Positions 6,057-14,264 of a DNA stretch of 23,805 nucleotides are shown here, piece after piece. The translations under genes were made by a program, and so were the position numbers. Location: contig CAJUQN010000038.1 in assembly GCA_910588625.1 (NCBI GenBank), positions 1 to 23,805 of the forward strand. Reading direction: 5' to 3'. The notes beneath the pieces were generated by a model that saw only the letters and a list, made by a program, of their open reading frames with translations, searched no databases and had not been told where the DNA came from. Numbering within the stretch: position 1 is the stretch's first letter; every line of letters begins with the position of its first letter. Source of the DNA: an uncultured Oscillospiraceae bacterium (lineage in GTDB: Bacteria; Bacillota; Clostridia; Oscillospirales; Oscillospiraceae).

Positions 6057-8990
6057 ATGGGAGAATTGAGCATTCGCAGAAACAGAGAAATTTCTGTCCC
6101 CCAGTACAAAAAGCTGGGCAAGACAGAGAAGCAGGCCGGTGCGAGCCAAATCCAGCGTCCCGTCAGTCAAAAGGCGGCGGACTCTGTGTCTGAGACCCTG
6201 CGCCAGCTGATGAGCCGGGTGACCCAGGTGGGGCGGCAGGCCCAGGAGGGCCGCCGGACCCTCCAGTCCGGGGAAGCGTCCCTGGCGGAGGTGGAGGAAA
6301 ATCTGGGTAAGATGGAAGAGCTGGCCCAAAAATCCGCCGGCGAGGGCCGTGTGGACCGGGACGCCCTCCAGTCTGAGCTGGAACAGCTCCGGGGGGAGAT
6401 TGACCGGATTGCCAAGGCCGGGATCAAGGCCGGTCTGTTCCGGGACGGCGAGGCGGGCGATGGGTTCGACGCCCTGGTTGACGCCGTCATGGAGGGTTTG
6501 TCTGCCGAGCAGGAGGGAATACAGAGCCTGCCCGCCTGGCTGTTGAAGGGCATGGCATCCTCTCTCAGCAGGGCGGAGATTTTGAGCGCCCTGGGAATGA
6601 ACGACGCCACCAGCGGGGCCATGCTGTCCGCGGCCCTGGGGCGGCTCCCGCTGGACAGCAGCCCGGCGTCGGGCTATCTGGCCTGCGTCTATCTGGGGGT
6701 CATCATCTCCGGCGGAATACCGTCGGGTGAGGTGGATTTGGACAAGGCGGCGGAGGGCTTACAGCAGTTTTTGGAGATGGTGGCGGAGGGCGCTTCGCCG
6801 GATGAGGCCATCGACTTCTTGACCAGCGGGATGTTCACCAGTATGGAGGACTTTCAGGCCCAGTTTATGGAGGGCACAGTCCCTGGGCTGGATGCCTTTT
6901 TGTCGGGACTGCTTCTGTCCGGCGGTGGGACGGAGGATTTGATGGCCTCCATCCTGACCATGCTGGCCGGTGGCGGGGATATGGATATGCTCATGGACCT
7001 GCTGGCGATGCTGAGCGGCTCCGGAGACGGGCTGATGGCCCTGCTGGACGGCGTGGGCGGCGGCGCGCCGGAGGGCGCGGCGGCACAGATGGAGACACAG
7101 GCCTTTGGCTCGGTTCAGGCGTCGGGCACAAACCTGTCCGGGGCGTCCTTCGACCCGGCCACCGGCGTGCTGACGGTGAGCGGGGGGGCGGACCTGGTCC
7201 TCCGCGGAGGCCAGGGACAGGAGGTCACAGCCGTCCGGCTCACCGGTTCGGGCACTGTGACCCTCCAACAGGTGAATCTTTCTCTGCTGAGCGTGGAGTC
7301 CACCCAGGTGCGGGTGGTCAGCGCCGGGGAAACTGTGCTGTCTCAGCTCCAGTTGGGGGAGGGCGCAGTCCTCACCGTGGATGGCAACGGGCTGTTGCAA
7401 ATTGCCGCTTTCCGGGGTGAAGCGTCAAGCCTCTTGAGGCTGGTGGGCGGCAGAGTGGCGTTGAGCGAGGAGGCCCAGGCCGCGCTGGCGGGCCGGATCG
7501 TGGTGGATGGGCCTGTTTCCCTGCTGGCGGCGCAGAATCTGGCCGTGCAAAATGCCCAGGGCAAGCCCGTGACACCCGTTGATATCCTGTGGAAAGCCCT
7601 CCTCCCAGGGTGGAGCGAGCTCACCTCCCTGGTGATGGATGGCAAGCAGGGCCAGCTGGCCCTGCTGCGGGGGGACCAGCAGGATTTGGTCCGCCTGTGG
7701 CTGTTGAAGCAGGACTCTGATGAACGGCATCCTGCCCACACGCTTGCCCTCCGGGGCCGGGACCGGGCGGGCCATGCCAGGACCCAGTATATTTATGTGC
7801 GCTGGGACGAGAAGGCAGGGAGCTTCCAGGAGATCTCCATGTATCCCAACCCCTTCACCGTCACCGGCGGTGAGCAGGACATGGACTGGAGCTATGAGGA
7901 GGAGAGCCATACCCTTTGCATCCTAACCAGAGAGGTGACCGCCATCTCCGGCGGGGCGGGAAGGGACTCCAATGAACTGCCTTTCAGTGGAAGAATCGTT
8001 TTGAGCGACAACATCGGCAGAATCGAATTGACCCTGAATAGCGTGGAATGCCGGGTGGATTTCGGTCGGGCGTTCAGCCTGGGCCGGGCCAACGATGTGA
8101 CCCTTCTGCTCCAGCGGGGGACGGACAACGTATTCGAGAGCGGCAAGGGCTGTGCGGGCATTTCCCTGGGGGACGGCACCTCTCTGCGCATTGACCAGAC
8201 CAAAGGGGCTCCGGGGGAGCCCGACGGCACCCTTACCGCCACCGGTGGTTCCGGCGGGGCGGGCATTGGCCGGGACAGCGGCGCGGGCCAGGAGCGCACT
8301 GGCTCCATCCTCATTCGGGACGGTGTGGTCACTGCCACTGGCGCCGGAGGCGGCGCGGGCATCGGTGGAGCCCTGGGCGGGCCTGTGGGGGACATCCGCA
8401 TCCAGGGCGGTACGGTGACGGCCCAGGCGGCTTGCTCTGCCGCCGCTATCGGCGCGGGCATCCAGGGGGCCTGTGGGGACATCCTCATCAGCGGCACGGC
8501 CAAGGTGGCGAAAGCCCAGGGCGGTGGGCCCGACGGGGACATCGGCGGCTGTCTGTTCGGTGACTGCGGCAGGGTCCGGGTGGACGCGGGGACAGACATT
8601 GGCACAGCTAAGCTGTGGACCCATCAGGGTATCTCCATGCAGGTGGGTGAGAATTCGGTGACCATGCCCAAATTCCGGGTGTCCGCAAAGGCTTTGCGGC
8701 TGGATGGGCTGGATGTATCCACCCGAGAGGCGGCTAAAGCAGCTATGACCGTGCTCACCTCCGACCGGCGTTGGGTTACCCGACTCCAGGGGGCCTACGG
8801 AGCCATGTACGGCCAGCTGGCCCAGAGCTTCGGTGGGATGTACAATGTCCATCAGCATTTCACCGTGGTGCGGGATAACAGCGAGGCCAGTTCCCTGGTG
8901 ACCGACATTCGGGAGGTGCTCCGGCAGTCCCCGAAAGCGAAGTTCCTCGCCCAGCGGGGAATGGAGGACGTGGGGTATTTACTGCGGTAA
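6057..8990 (+). CDS. Flagellin-like protein with a large central beta-rich/glycine-rich insert
   Basis: The 977-aa product starts at ATG 6057, with AAGGAGG (6042-6048) 8 bp upstream; the open frame from 5910 has no such site. There is no signal peptide. Residues about 1-125 fit the flagellin N-terminal D0/D1 pattern, with QAQEGRRTLQSGEASLAEVE, LGKMEELAQKS, then LQSELEQLRGEIDRIA. The last 100 residues fit the flagellin C-terminal domain: LDGLDVSTREAAKAAM (from residue 882), a TRLQGAYGAMYGQL helix and a terminal FLAQRGMEDVGYLLR. Between them are a helical Met/Leu/Gly-rich part (about 130-345), beta-strand-rich parts (about 350-540 and 600-725) and GGAGIG-type repeats (about 725-840) like those in Clostridial surface proteins. 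It could be an atypical flagellin exported by the flagellar type III route, or a filament-like surface protein that borrowed the ends. No other flagellar gene is in the window. Confidence 0.75.
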   Translation: MGELSIRRNREISVPQYKKLGKTEKQAGASQIQRPVSQKAADSVSETLRQLMSRVTQVGRQAQEGRRTLQSGEASLAEVEENLGKMEELAQKSAGEGRVDRDALQSELEQLRGEIDRIAKAGIKAGLFRDGEAGDGFDALVDAVMEGLSAEQEGIQSLPAWLLKGMASSLSRAEILSALGMNDATSGAMLSAALGRLPLDSSPASGYLACVYLGVIISGGIPSGEVDLDKAAEGLQQFLEMVAEGASPDEAIDFLTSGMFTSMEDFQAQFMEGTVPGLDAFLSGLLLSGGGTEDLMASILTMLAGGGDMDMLMDLLAMLSGSGDGLMALLDGVGGGAPEGAAAQMETQAFGSVQASGTNLSGASFDPATGVLTVSGGADLVLRGGQGQEVTAVRLTGSGTVTLQQVNLSLLSVESTQVRVVSAGETVLSQLQLGEGAVLTVDGNGLLQIAAFRGEASSLLRLVGGRVALSEEAQAALAGRIVVDGPVSLLAAQNLAVQNAQGKPVTPVDILWKALLPGWSELTSLVMDGKQGQLALLRGDQQDLVRLWLLKQDSDERHPAHTLALRGRDRAGHARTQYIYVRWDEKAGSFQEISMYPNPFTVTGGEQDMDWSYEEESHTLCILTREVTAISGGAGRDSNELPFSGRIVLSDNIGRIELTLNSVECRVDFGRAFSLGRANDVTLLLQRGTDNVFESGKGCAGISLGDGTSLRIDQTKGAPGEPDGTLTATGGSGGAGIGRDSGAGQERTGSILIRDGVVTATGAGGGAGIGGALGGPVGDIRIQGGTVTAQAACSAAAIGAGIQGACGDILISGTAKVAKAQGGGPDGDIGGCLFGDCGRVRVDAGTDIGTAKLWTHQGISMQVGENSVTMPKFRVSAKALRLDGLDVSTREAAKAAMTVLTSDRRWVTRLQGAYGAMYGQLAQSFGGMYNVHQHFTVVRDNSEASSLVTDIREVLRQSPKAKFLAQRGMEDVGYLLR

Positions 8991-9031
8991 GCGGGTCTTC
9001 TTTGACGGGATCAAGAGAATAATGAAAATGG

Positions 9032-9072
9032 CCCGACGGATTGGAGGCGATCCCTCTAATCCGCCGGGTTTT
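9032..9072 (+). terminator. Rho-independent terminator after the flagellin-like gene
   Basis: CCCG-A-CGGATTGGAGG (9032-9047) pairs with CCTCTAATCCG-C-CGGG (9053-9068), one mismatch and one G-T pair, followed by TTTT. Confidence 0.75.
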
Positions 9073-9201
9073 GCGGGAAAATGAAAATAGTTTTTGGCAG
9101 CTGTCCCTGTATTCGGAGGTAAAAACATAATTTACTTGAAGTGCCGTTCCATTACGGTTCGGCCTGCGGATATAGAGAATTGTGTTGAGGAGGAAACAGC
9201 G

Positions 9202-9456
9202 ATGAAAAAACGAAATCCGATCCTGGGGTTGATCTGCTTGCTGATTCTGGCCGGAATCGGCGTGTACATTTTTTAGGCGGGGGGCGCAAAGGCGGAGATC
9301 ACCATCGACGGGAAGACCTACGAGATGCGCGCCATATCCGTACGGGAGTTTATGCAGGACGGCTACTTCTTTTCCACCATGTCCCTGAGCGGGAGCACCA
9401 TGTACACCTATAATTACAGCGACGAGGGCAAGATCAACGCCACCTGGACCGGGTAA
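9202..9456 (+). pseudogene. Small membrane/exported protein gene with a premature stop
   Basis: AGGAGG (9188-9193) precedes ATG 9202. The frame gives MKKRNPILGLICLLILAGIG plus VYIF, then TAG at 9274-9276 (codon 25). The same frame then continues without a stop for 59 codons (AEITIDGKTYEMRAIS, FFSTMSLSGSTMYTYNY, ending ATWTG) to TAA 9454-9456. The continued open frame looks protein-like, so the gene was probably 84 codons or longer with an N-terminal membrane anchor or signal. Read as it stands only a 24-aa membrane peptide is made. I do not recognise the family. Confidence 0.55.
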
Positions 9457-10069
9457 CTCTGGGCTGGGCCAGCTGGAAACGGGAGAGTGCCAAGCCGCCG
9501 GAATTTGCCACGCAGGAGGAACGGTGGGGGGCCCTGCAATGCGCCGTGACGCTGATTTCCCAGCCTCAGCTGACACAGCGCTCCTATACTGTGCGCTGCC
9601 TGCCGGAGACGGGGGCGGTGCTGTCCATTACGGACGCAGAGGGGCGTTCGCGCACGGAGGGAGCGGGCATTCTCCTGACTGCACCGGAGGGATACTGGCT
9701 GTATGGTGATTTGCCGGCGCTGTTCTGCGATGGGGTGGAGGGGTACGCTGCTCTCACCATGGAATAGAGAGCGCTGTTCGATTTGATGCATTCCCAGGTT
9801 CTCAGCGGCGGCGTGATGGCGTGGGAACTGCCCACGCGGTCCTTTGATCTGCCCTATCTCCTAAAAAAGAGGAGTTCAACATCGTGCTGGAGCTGTATGA
9901 GGCGTCCGTGGAGCCGGGGCAGTATCCGGACTACGGCTACCGCACTGACGACGGGCGTATCGTCTGCGGGCGTACTGCTACGGCATCATCCACACCCGCT
10001 GAAAATTACCGCATGACGCGGTTTGAGATAGAAACACCCAAAAATTACCATAAAAAGGAGAGAAACTAG
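9457..10069 (+). pseudogene. Decayed hypothetical gene (nonsense and frameshift)
   Basis: Coding-like sequence runs through this stretch but is broken. One frame reads LGWASWKRESAKPPEFATQE, LISQPQLTQRSYTVRCLPE and GYWLYGDLPALF, meets TAG at 9765-9767 just after ALTME, and continues RALFDLMHSQVLSGG and SFDLPYLL. At an A6 run (9863-9868) the sense moves to another frame: KKEEFNIVLELYEASVEPGQ, then YPDYGYRTDDGRIVCG. No ribosome site or start is clear, and it may be the 3' part of the preceding broken gene joined by a frame change near 9450. The family is not recognised. It ends 1 bp before the next gene. Confidence 0.5.
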
Positions 10070-10070
10070 A

Positions 10071-10892
10071 ATGGAATATTTGTCTTCCATCGTCCTGTGG
10101 GTCATCATCATCGGCTTTCTGGTCTATAAGTTTGTCATCCAGAAGAACAACAACCGCAAGGCCGCCGAGACCGGCGAGGACCAAAAGCGGGTCAAGCAGG
10201 CCGTAAGCGCCCTGCTGAAGGAGCCCGAGGGCTTTCAGGTGGCCTATGCCCATTGGGAGGAGCAGGAGTCCTATGGCCGCACCGTTCGCACCACCTACCA
10301 CCGATACGGTCTGGCCTTTCGGGGCCAGACGCTGTGCATCGTGCCTCTGGGCATCGACAAAAAGACCCACGAGGTCCAGACTGCCAAGCCCATGGTGCTG
10401 ACGCCGGAAAACTTAGGCAAGGTGACGATCAAGACCACCGAAAAGGACGGCGTGGTCAACGAGATGAAGGTCTGGTTGGGCGACAAACAGGGCCACGTCA
10501 TCCAAGAGCTGAACGTGGACGTGGAGAACCTTCGGAAGAGCCGCTGGTTCCCTATGAACATCGCCCAGCAGGAGGAGTGTAAGGCGTTCTACGCCTTCAT
10601 CGGCGCCCTGGCCCAGCAGGTGGCCCGAGAGAATCCAGGAGTGGACGCGCTGATCCAGGCTGAGAGCAACGAGGGCTTGGGCCTCATCGGTACCATCATT
10701 TCTGGTATCGGCGCGGTTTTTGCTATTTTCTTTCCGCCAATCGGATTGGTTTTGTGCTTGGTCGGTCTCATTATGGCTGTCGTGAGCAAGGTGAAGGGAG
10801 CCACGAGCAAAAAGTGGCTCCTCATCAGCGGCGCCTGCATGGTGGTGGCCCTGATTATGGGCGCGGTATATTTCAGCGTAACCTTCCAATAA
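10071..10892 (+). CDS. Hypothetical membrane protein (273 aa)
   Basis: ATG 10071 follows AAGGAG (10055-10060) at a 10-bp distance. The product has an N-terminal membrane helix (about residues 5-22), a soluble basic/acidic middle (about 25-200; TYHRYGLAFRGQTLCIVPLG and VTIKTTEKDGVVNEMKVWL look like beta strands) and a hydrophobic C-terminal third with two or three helices (LIGTIISGIGAVFAIFF, IGLVLCLVGLIMAVV, WLLISGACMVVALIM). The N-terminal helix is followed by a Lys/Arg-rich stretch, suggesting the middle is cytoplasmic. I recognise no named family. It lies directly after decayed genes and before a strong terminator. Confidence 0.75.
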   Translation: MEYLSSIVLWVIIIGFLVYKFVIQKNNNRKAAETGEDQKRVKQAVSALLKEPEGFQVAYAHWEEQESYGRTVRTTYHRYGLAFRGQTLCIVPLGIDKKTHEVQTAKPMVLTPENLGKVTIKTTEKDGVVNEMKVWLGDKQGHVIQELNVDVENLRKSRWFPMNIAQQEECKAFYAFIGALAQQVARENPGVDALIQAESNEGLGLIGTIISGIGAVFAIFFPPIGLVLCLVGLIMAVVSKVKGATSKKWLLISGACMVVALIMGAVYFSVTFQ

Positions 10893-10895
10893 GGC

Positions 10896-10941
10896 AAATG
10901 GAGGACCGGACAGAAGGGGTAAGTCTTCATAAAGAAGTTAA
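10896..10941 (+). repeat. Inverted-pair repeat, copy A
   Basis: AAATGGAGGACCGGAC (10896-10911), then GGGGTA and GAAGTTAA, is repeated in opposite orientation at 11719-11761. It lies just after the 273-aa gene's stop and is followed at once by a terminator hairpin. Starting at ATG 10898 it would encode MEDRTEGVSLHKEVK; the other copy encodes MEDRTWGSSRKEVN. Confidence 0.7.
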
Positions 10942-10979
10942 GGACAAGGTGAGCCACAAACGGTTCGCCTTGTCCTTTT
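10940..10979 (+). terminator. Rho-independent terminator (16-bp stem)
   Basis: AAGGACAAGGTGAGCC (10940-10955) pairs with GGTTCGCCTTGTCCTT (10962-10977) with two G-T pairs and a 6-nt loop, followed by further T. It ends the transcript of the 273-aa gene together with repeat copy A. Confidence 0.85.
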
Positions 10980-11051
10980 CGTACTGTATAACCCACTATG
11001 ACACTTTCGGGGAAAGTGTTGTGGGAGAGAACGAAAAATATGGCTGACAAA

Positions 11052-11642
11052 TTAAATTACGTCATGGGAGAGTATCCCAAATTCTATGGGATCGTCCAGT
11101 TTTAAAAATTCCGTCTCCAGATCCAGGCCCATATAGTCATCTTCCTTCCCACTCTCATCGCCGGTGAGGCGGAGTGAGAGAAGGATCTGATAATATCGGG
11201 TAATCTCCGGGCTGTCCAGAGAGAGCCATTCCGATATCCATTCCGTTCCGTTGTGGTGCTTATGGCGCAGCCGACCCTCCTTGATGTGGTAGGGCCGATG
11301 TTTTTTATCCCGATAGACATAGCCATAGGACACATCCCCCACGTAGTAATTCCCGGTAAGAAATCGGATATCAGGGAAAGAGTCTACCTCGGACATGAGG
11401 TCATCACTGTTGGGGTCCAGATAGTTCCGCCAGATAATCTCCTCAGCCAGGGATATCATCTCATCCCAGCGGAAAGCCAGGGACTGATACTCCTCCCGGG
11501 TAATACCGTCGTCCAGATCAATGCGCGGCTTCATCTTGTCTTCCCAGGTGATATATGTATTTTCAGGATTCTCTTTCTCAAAGATAATTTGGCGGGGATG
11601 AACGCCGGTTTTCTGACGCCGCCTATGCTTAAAAAAATCCAT
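11052..11642 (-). CDS. Hypothetical protein (196 aa)
   Basis: The start at 11642 is chosen because GGGAGG lies 9 bp upstream on the minus strand; the frame opens 14 codons earlier without such a site. The product is soluble and rich in Asp, Glu, Tyr, Trp and His, beginning MDFFKHRRRQKTGVHPRQII. Distinct segments are MKPRIDLDDGITREEYQSL, RWDEMISLAEEIIWRNYLD, YYVGDVSYGYVYRDKKHRPY and WISEWLSLDSPEITRYYQIL. No signal peptide or membrane segment is visible. I recognise no family. Its AT-richer composition than the surrounding genes, minus orientation and position between two inverted repeats suggest a later arrival. An effector-immunity or stress role is possible but would be a guess. Confidence 0.75.
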   Translation of the reverse strand: MDFFKHRRRQKTGVHPRQIIFEKENPENTYITWEDKMKPRIDLDDGITREEYQSLAFRWDEMISLAEEIIWRNYLDPNSDDLMSEVDSFPDIRFLTGNYYVGDVSYGYVYRDKKHRPYHIKEGRLRHKHHNGTEWISEWLSLDSPEITRYYQILLSLRLTGDESGKEDDYMGLDLETEFLKLDDPIEFGILSHDVI

Positions 11643-11682
11643 ATGGAATAACCTCCCTTTGCCGTCTGAACAATTATAAAAC

Positions 11683-11720
11683 AATACCCGCTGAAAAACA
11701 AGCGTTTTTCAGCGGGTATT
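11683..11720 (-). terminator. Perfect 17-bp stem-loop, terminator-like on the minus strand
   Basis: AATACCCGCTGAAAAAC (11683-11699) and its exact complement (11704-11720) leave a 4-nt loop. On the minus strand it follows repeat copy B and is followed by GTTTTAT, so it could stop transcripts entering from the right or act as a leader hairpin of the 196-aa gene. Confidence 0.6.
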
Positions 11721-11761
11721 AACTTCCTTACGGGAGCTACCCCAAGTCCGGTCCTCCATTT
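11719..11761 (-). repeat. Inverted-pair repeat, copy B
   Basis: The minus strand from 11761 reads AAATGGAGGACCGGAC, then GGGGTA and GGAAGTTAA, matching copy A (10896-10941) with a perfect 16-bp core. It is followed by a hairpin as copy A is. The 343-bp gap 11643-11985 holds this repeat, the hairpin and the MATE promoter; nothing else was seen in it. Confidence 0.7.
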
Positions 11762-11904
11762 TAGTTTGGAAAAAGCAACATATTTGGAGGGTCCTGATCA
11801 GCGCGGAAAAAGAGGAGCGGTGTTCGTAATCAAGACGGACAGCGTATACCTGTAAATAGGCGGTTTTTTTGTGAGAAAACACGGTATCAATCGGGGAAAC
11901 AGCG

Positions 11905-11913
11905 TGATACAAT
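11905..11913 (+). promoter_or_regulatory. Extended -10 promoter for the MATE gene
   Basis: TG-A-TACAAT (11905-11913) fits an extended -10 element. The -35 position has only a poor match. It lies 72 bp upstream of the chosen ATG. Confidence 0.4.
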
Positions 11914-11985
11914 GACCGATATGCTAAGAGAACGCCGCGCCTCTTTTTGGCGGTGCGCGGCTGGAATATGAGGTGTATCGTATCC

Positions 11986-13410
11986 ATGGAATCCACAGCG
12001 CAGACCGTAACACAGCACAAGGCACAGTGCACAGCACAAGCTGTGAACCCCCTGTTTACCAACCGGGGGCTGGTGCGGCTCATGGTTCCCCTGGTCATCG
12101 AGCAGCTCCTGCTGATGACAGTGGGCATGGCCGACACCATGATGGTCACCTCCGCCGGAGAAGCGGTGGTGTCGGGTGTATCCCTGGTAGACAGCGTGAA
12201 CATTCTGATCATCAACATCTTCTCTGCGCTGTCCACCGGCGGGGCGGTGGTGGTGGCCCAGTACGTGGGGAGGAGGGAACCGGAAAACGCCCGCTCGGCG
12301 GCAAAGCAGCTGTTGTATGTGGCTTTATTGGCGGCTCTGGCGCTGATGGGAGCGGCGCTCATTCTGCGGGAGCGCATTTTGCGGGGGCTGTTTGGCAGCA
12401 TCTCTCAGGATGTTATGGACTCTGCCTTGGTCTACTTCCTGCTGACCGCGGCGGCCTACCCTTTTATTGCTATCTACAACGCTGGAGCGGCCCTGTTCCG
12501 TGCTATGGGTAACAGCAAGGTGTCCATGGTCAACTCCCTCATCGTCAATGTCATTAACATTGCCGTAAACGCTGTTCTAATTTTTGGCTTTCAAATGGGC
12601 GCCGCCGGGGCGGGCATTGGGACCCTGGTCTCCCGCATCGTGGCGGCGGCCATCATCGGCCTGATGATCACCCGGCCCGGCCTCCAAGTCTATGTGGAGG
12701 ATCTGTTCCACCCGAACCTCCAGTGGAAGATGGTGAAATCCATCCTGGGCATCGGCATCCCCGCCGGGGTGGAGAACGGGATGTTCCAGATCGGCAAGCT
12801 GATGGTGCTCAAACTGGTCACCTCCTTTGACGTGGGAGTGGACCTGGCCGTGCAGGGTTCCGCTGTGGCGGCCAACGCCATCTGTAACTCCATCGCTGGG
12901 TTTATCAACGTCCCCGGCCAGGGGGTGGGGCTGAGCATGGTGACGGTCATAGGCCAGTGTATGGGCGCCGGAGACCACAACCAGGCGGTGGGTTACACCA
13001 AAAAGCTGATGAAGGTGGCCTATATTGCCATGGGTGTCTCCAGTCTGTGCCTGTTTTTCGCCGCGCCAGTGCTGGTGCCTATGTTCAACCTGACGCCCGC
13101 CACTGCCGCTATTTCCGTTCAGGTGCTGCGGTGCTGCTCAATGTTCACCATCGTGTTCTGGCCCATGGCCTTCACCATGCCCAACGCCCTCCGGGCGGCG
13201 GGAGACGCCAAATTCACCATGGTGGTGTCCATGTTATCTATGTGGACTTGCCGCATCGGTATGAGCTATCTGCTGGGCTCCTCTTGGGGCTTCAATATGG
13301 GCCTGCTGGGGGTTTGGCTGGCCATGTTCAGCGACTGGATCGTCCGTGCGGTGGTGTTTCTGGTCCGGTTCCTCCGGGGAAAGTGGAAGGAGCACAAGGT
13401 CATTTCTTAA
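11986..13410 (+). CDS. MATE-family multidrug/cation efflux transporter
   Basis: The protein of 474 aa (from ATG 11986, with GAGGTG at 11970-11975; earlier in-frame ATG 11968 overlaps that site) has the MATE layout of about 12 membrane helices in two halves. Typical pieces are LVRLMVPLVIEQLLLMTVGM followed by ADTMMV in helix 1, NIFSALSTGGAVVVAQYVG in helix 2, and in the second half GIGIPAGVENGMFQIGKL with GQGVGLSMVTVIGQCMGAGD. MATE pumps use a Na+ or H+ gradient to export drugs or other cationic compounds across the cytoplasmic membrane; the substrate here is unknown. It is followed 150 bp later by a two-component system on the same strand, which could regulate it, but nothing in the sequence proves this. 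Confidence 0.92.
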   Translation: MESTAQTVTQHKAQCTAQAVNPLFTNRGLVRLMVPLVIEQLLLMTVGMADTMMVTSAGEAVVSGVSLVDSVNILIINIFSALSTGGAVVVAQYVGRREPENARSAAKQLLYVALLAALALMGAALILRERILRGLFGSISQDVMDSALVYFLLTAAAYPFIAIYNAGAALFRAMGNSKVSMVNSLIVNVINIAVNAVLIFGFQMGAAGAGIGTLVSRIVAAAIIGLMITRPGLQVYVEDLFHPNLQWKMVKSILGIGIPAGVENGMFQIGKLMVLKLVTSFDVGVDLAVQGSAVAANAICNSIAGFINVPGQGVGLSMVTVIGQCMGAGDHNQAVGYTKKLMKVAYIAMGVSSLCLFFAAPVLVPMFNLTPATAAISVQVLRCCSMFTIVFWPMAFTMPNALRAAGDAKFTMVVSMLSMWTCRIGMSYLLGSSWGFNMGLLGVWLAMFSDWIVRAVVFLVRFLRGKWKEHKVIS

Positions 13411-13419
13411 AATGTCATG

Positions 13420-13460
13420 AGGACAGCCGTTGCGTGCCTTTGGGCGGGAGCGGCTGTTCT
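13420..13460 (+). terminator. Possible weak terminator after the MATE gene
   Basis: AGGACAGCCG (13420-13429) pairs with CGGCTGTTCT (13451-13460) with one G-T pair and a long loop; no T-run follows directly, but TTTTT occurs 15 bp later. Confidence 0.35.
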
Positions 13461-13559
13461 GCTGTCTTAAACAGTTTTTAATTATTTTCCCACTTGCAGC
13501 TTAATCAGCCTATCTGATAACATGATTGTTACAAAGGGAAAGGGAAGGAGTGGTGCGCC

Positions 13560-14264
13560 ATGTACACGGTACTCATCTGCGACGACGACAAGGACATCGT
13601 CTCGGCGCTTGAGATCTACTTGACCAGCGAGGGCTATAAAACGGTGTCCGCCTACAACGGTGAGCAGGCCATCCAGGCGGTGAACGAGGGTAATATCGAC
13701 CTCATCCTTATGGATATCATGATGCCCCAGTTGGACGGGATCCGAGCCACTGCACGCCTGCGGGAGTCTGGGGGTAACATCCCCATCATCTTGCTCACCG
13801 CCAAGAGCGAGGACAGCGACAAGGTACTGGGGCTGAATATCGGCGCGGACGACTACGTGACCAAGCCTTTCAACCCCATTGAGGTGCTGGCCCGGGTGAA
13901 GAGCCAGCTCCGGCGCTATACCACCCTGGGCGGCAAGGTGACTACCGAGGAGGCCGACGGCACTCTGTGCAACGGCTTTATCGTCATGGACGACGAGGCC
14001 AAGTCGGTGACGGTGGACGGTGAGCCGGTCAGCCTGACCCCCATCGAGTACAACATCCTGCGCCTGCTGATGAAGAACCTGGGTCGGGTGTACTCCACCG
14101 CCCAGATCTATGAGCAGGTGTGGAACGACCCCGCCTTGGGCTCGGAGAATACGGTGGCCGTCCACATCCGGCACCTGCGGGAGAAAATCGAGATCGACCC
14201 CGCCAACCCCCGGTATCTGAAGGTGGTGTGGGGTCTGGGTTATAAAATGGAGAAAATGCAATGA
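13560..14264 (+). CDS. OmpR-family (VanR-like) response regulator
   Basis: The 234-aa protein has an N-terminal receiver domain and a C-terminal winged-helix DNA-binding domain. In the receiver the acidic pocket is D8-D9-D10, the phosphate acceptor is D52 (LILMDIMMP), the switch Thr is T80 (ILLTAK) and the conserved Lys is K102 (DYVTKPFN). The DNA-binding part has LTPIEYNILRLLMKNLGRVY and TVAVHIRHLREKIE, ending YLKVVWGLGYKME. AAGGAG (13545-13550) precedes ATG 13560 by 9 bp. The stop overlaps the next start (ATGA at 14261), so it is translationally coupled to its kinase. It is expected to bind DNA as a phosphorylated dimer. Targets are unknown; the MATE gene upstream is a candidate. Confidence 0.94.
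   Translation: MYTVLICDDDKDIVSALEIYLTSEGYKTVSAYNGEQAIQAVNEGNIDLILMDIMMPQLDGIRATARLRESGGNIPIILLTAKSEDSDKVLGLNIGADDYVTKPFNPIEVLARVKSQLRRYTTLGGKVTTEEADGTLCNGFIVMDDEAKSVTVDGEPVSLTPIEYNILRLLMKNLGRVYSTAQIYEQVWNDPALGSENTVAVHIRHLREKIEIDPANPRYLKVVWGLGYKMEKMQ

Noticed and set aside
7892..8858. Minus-strand frames of 237 and 311 aa inside the flagellin-like gene
   Set aside because: They are antisense to the repeat-rich region and mirror its Gly/Ala pattern, with no start signals.
10898..11047. 49-aa ORF starting MEDRTEGVSLHKEVK as a gene
   Set aside because: The frame runs through the terminator hairpin and only a weak AAGG lies 3 bp upstream; kept as a repeat observation, not as a gene.
12957..13481. 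174-aa plus-strand frame within the MATE gene
   Set aside because: It is an out-of-frame shadow of the MATE coding sequence.
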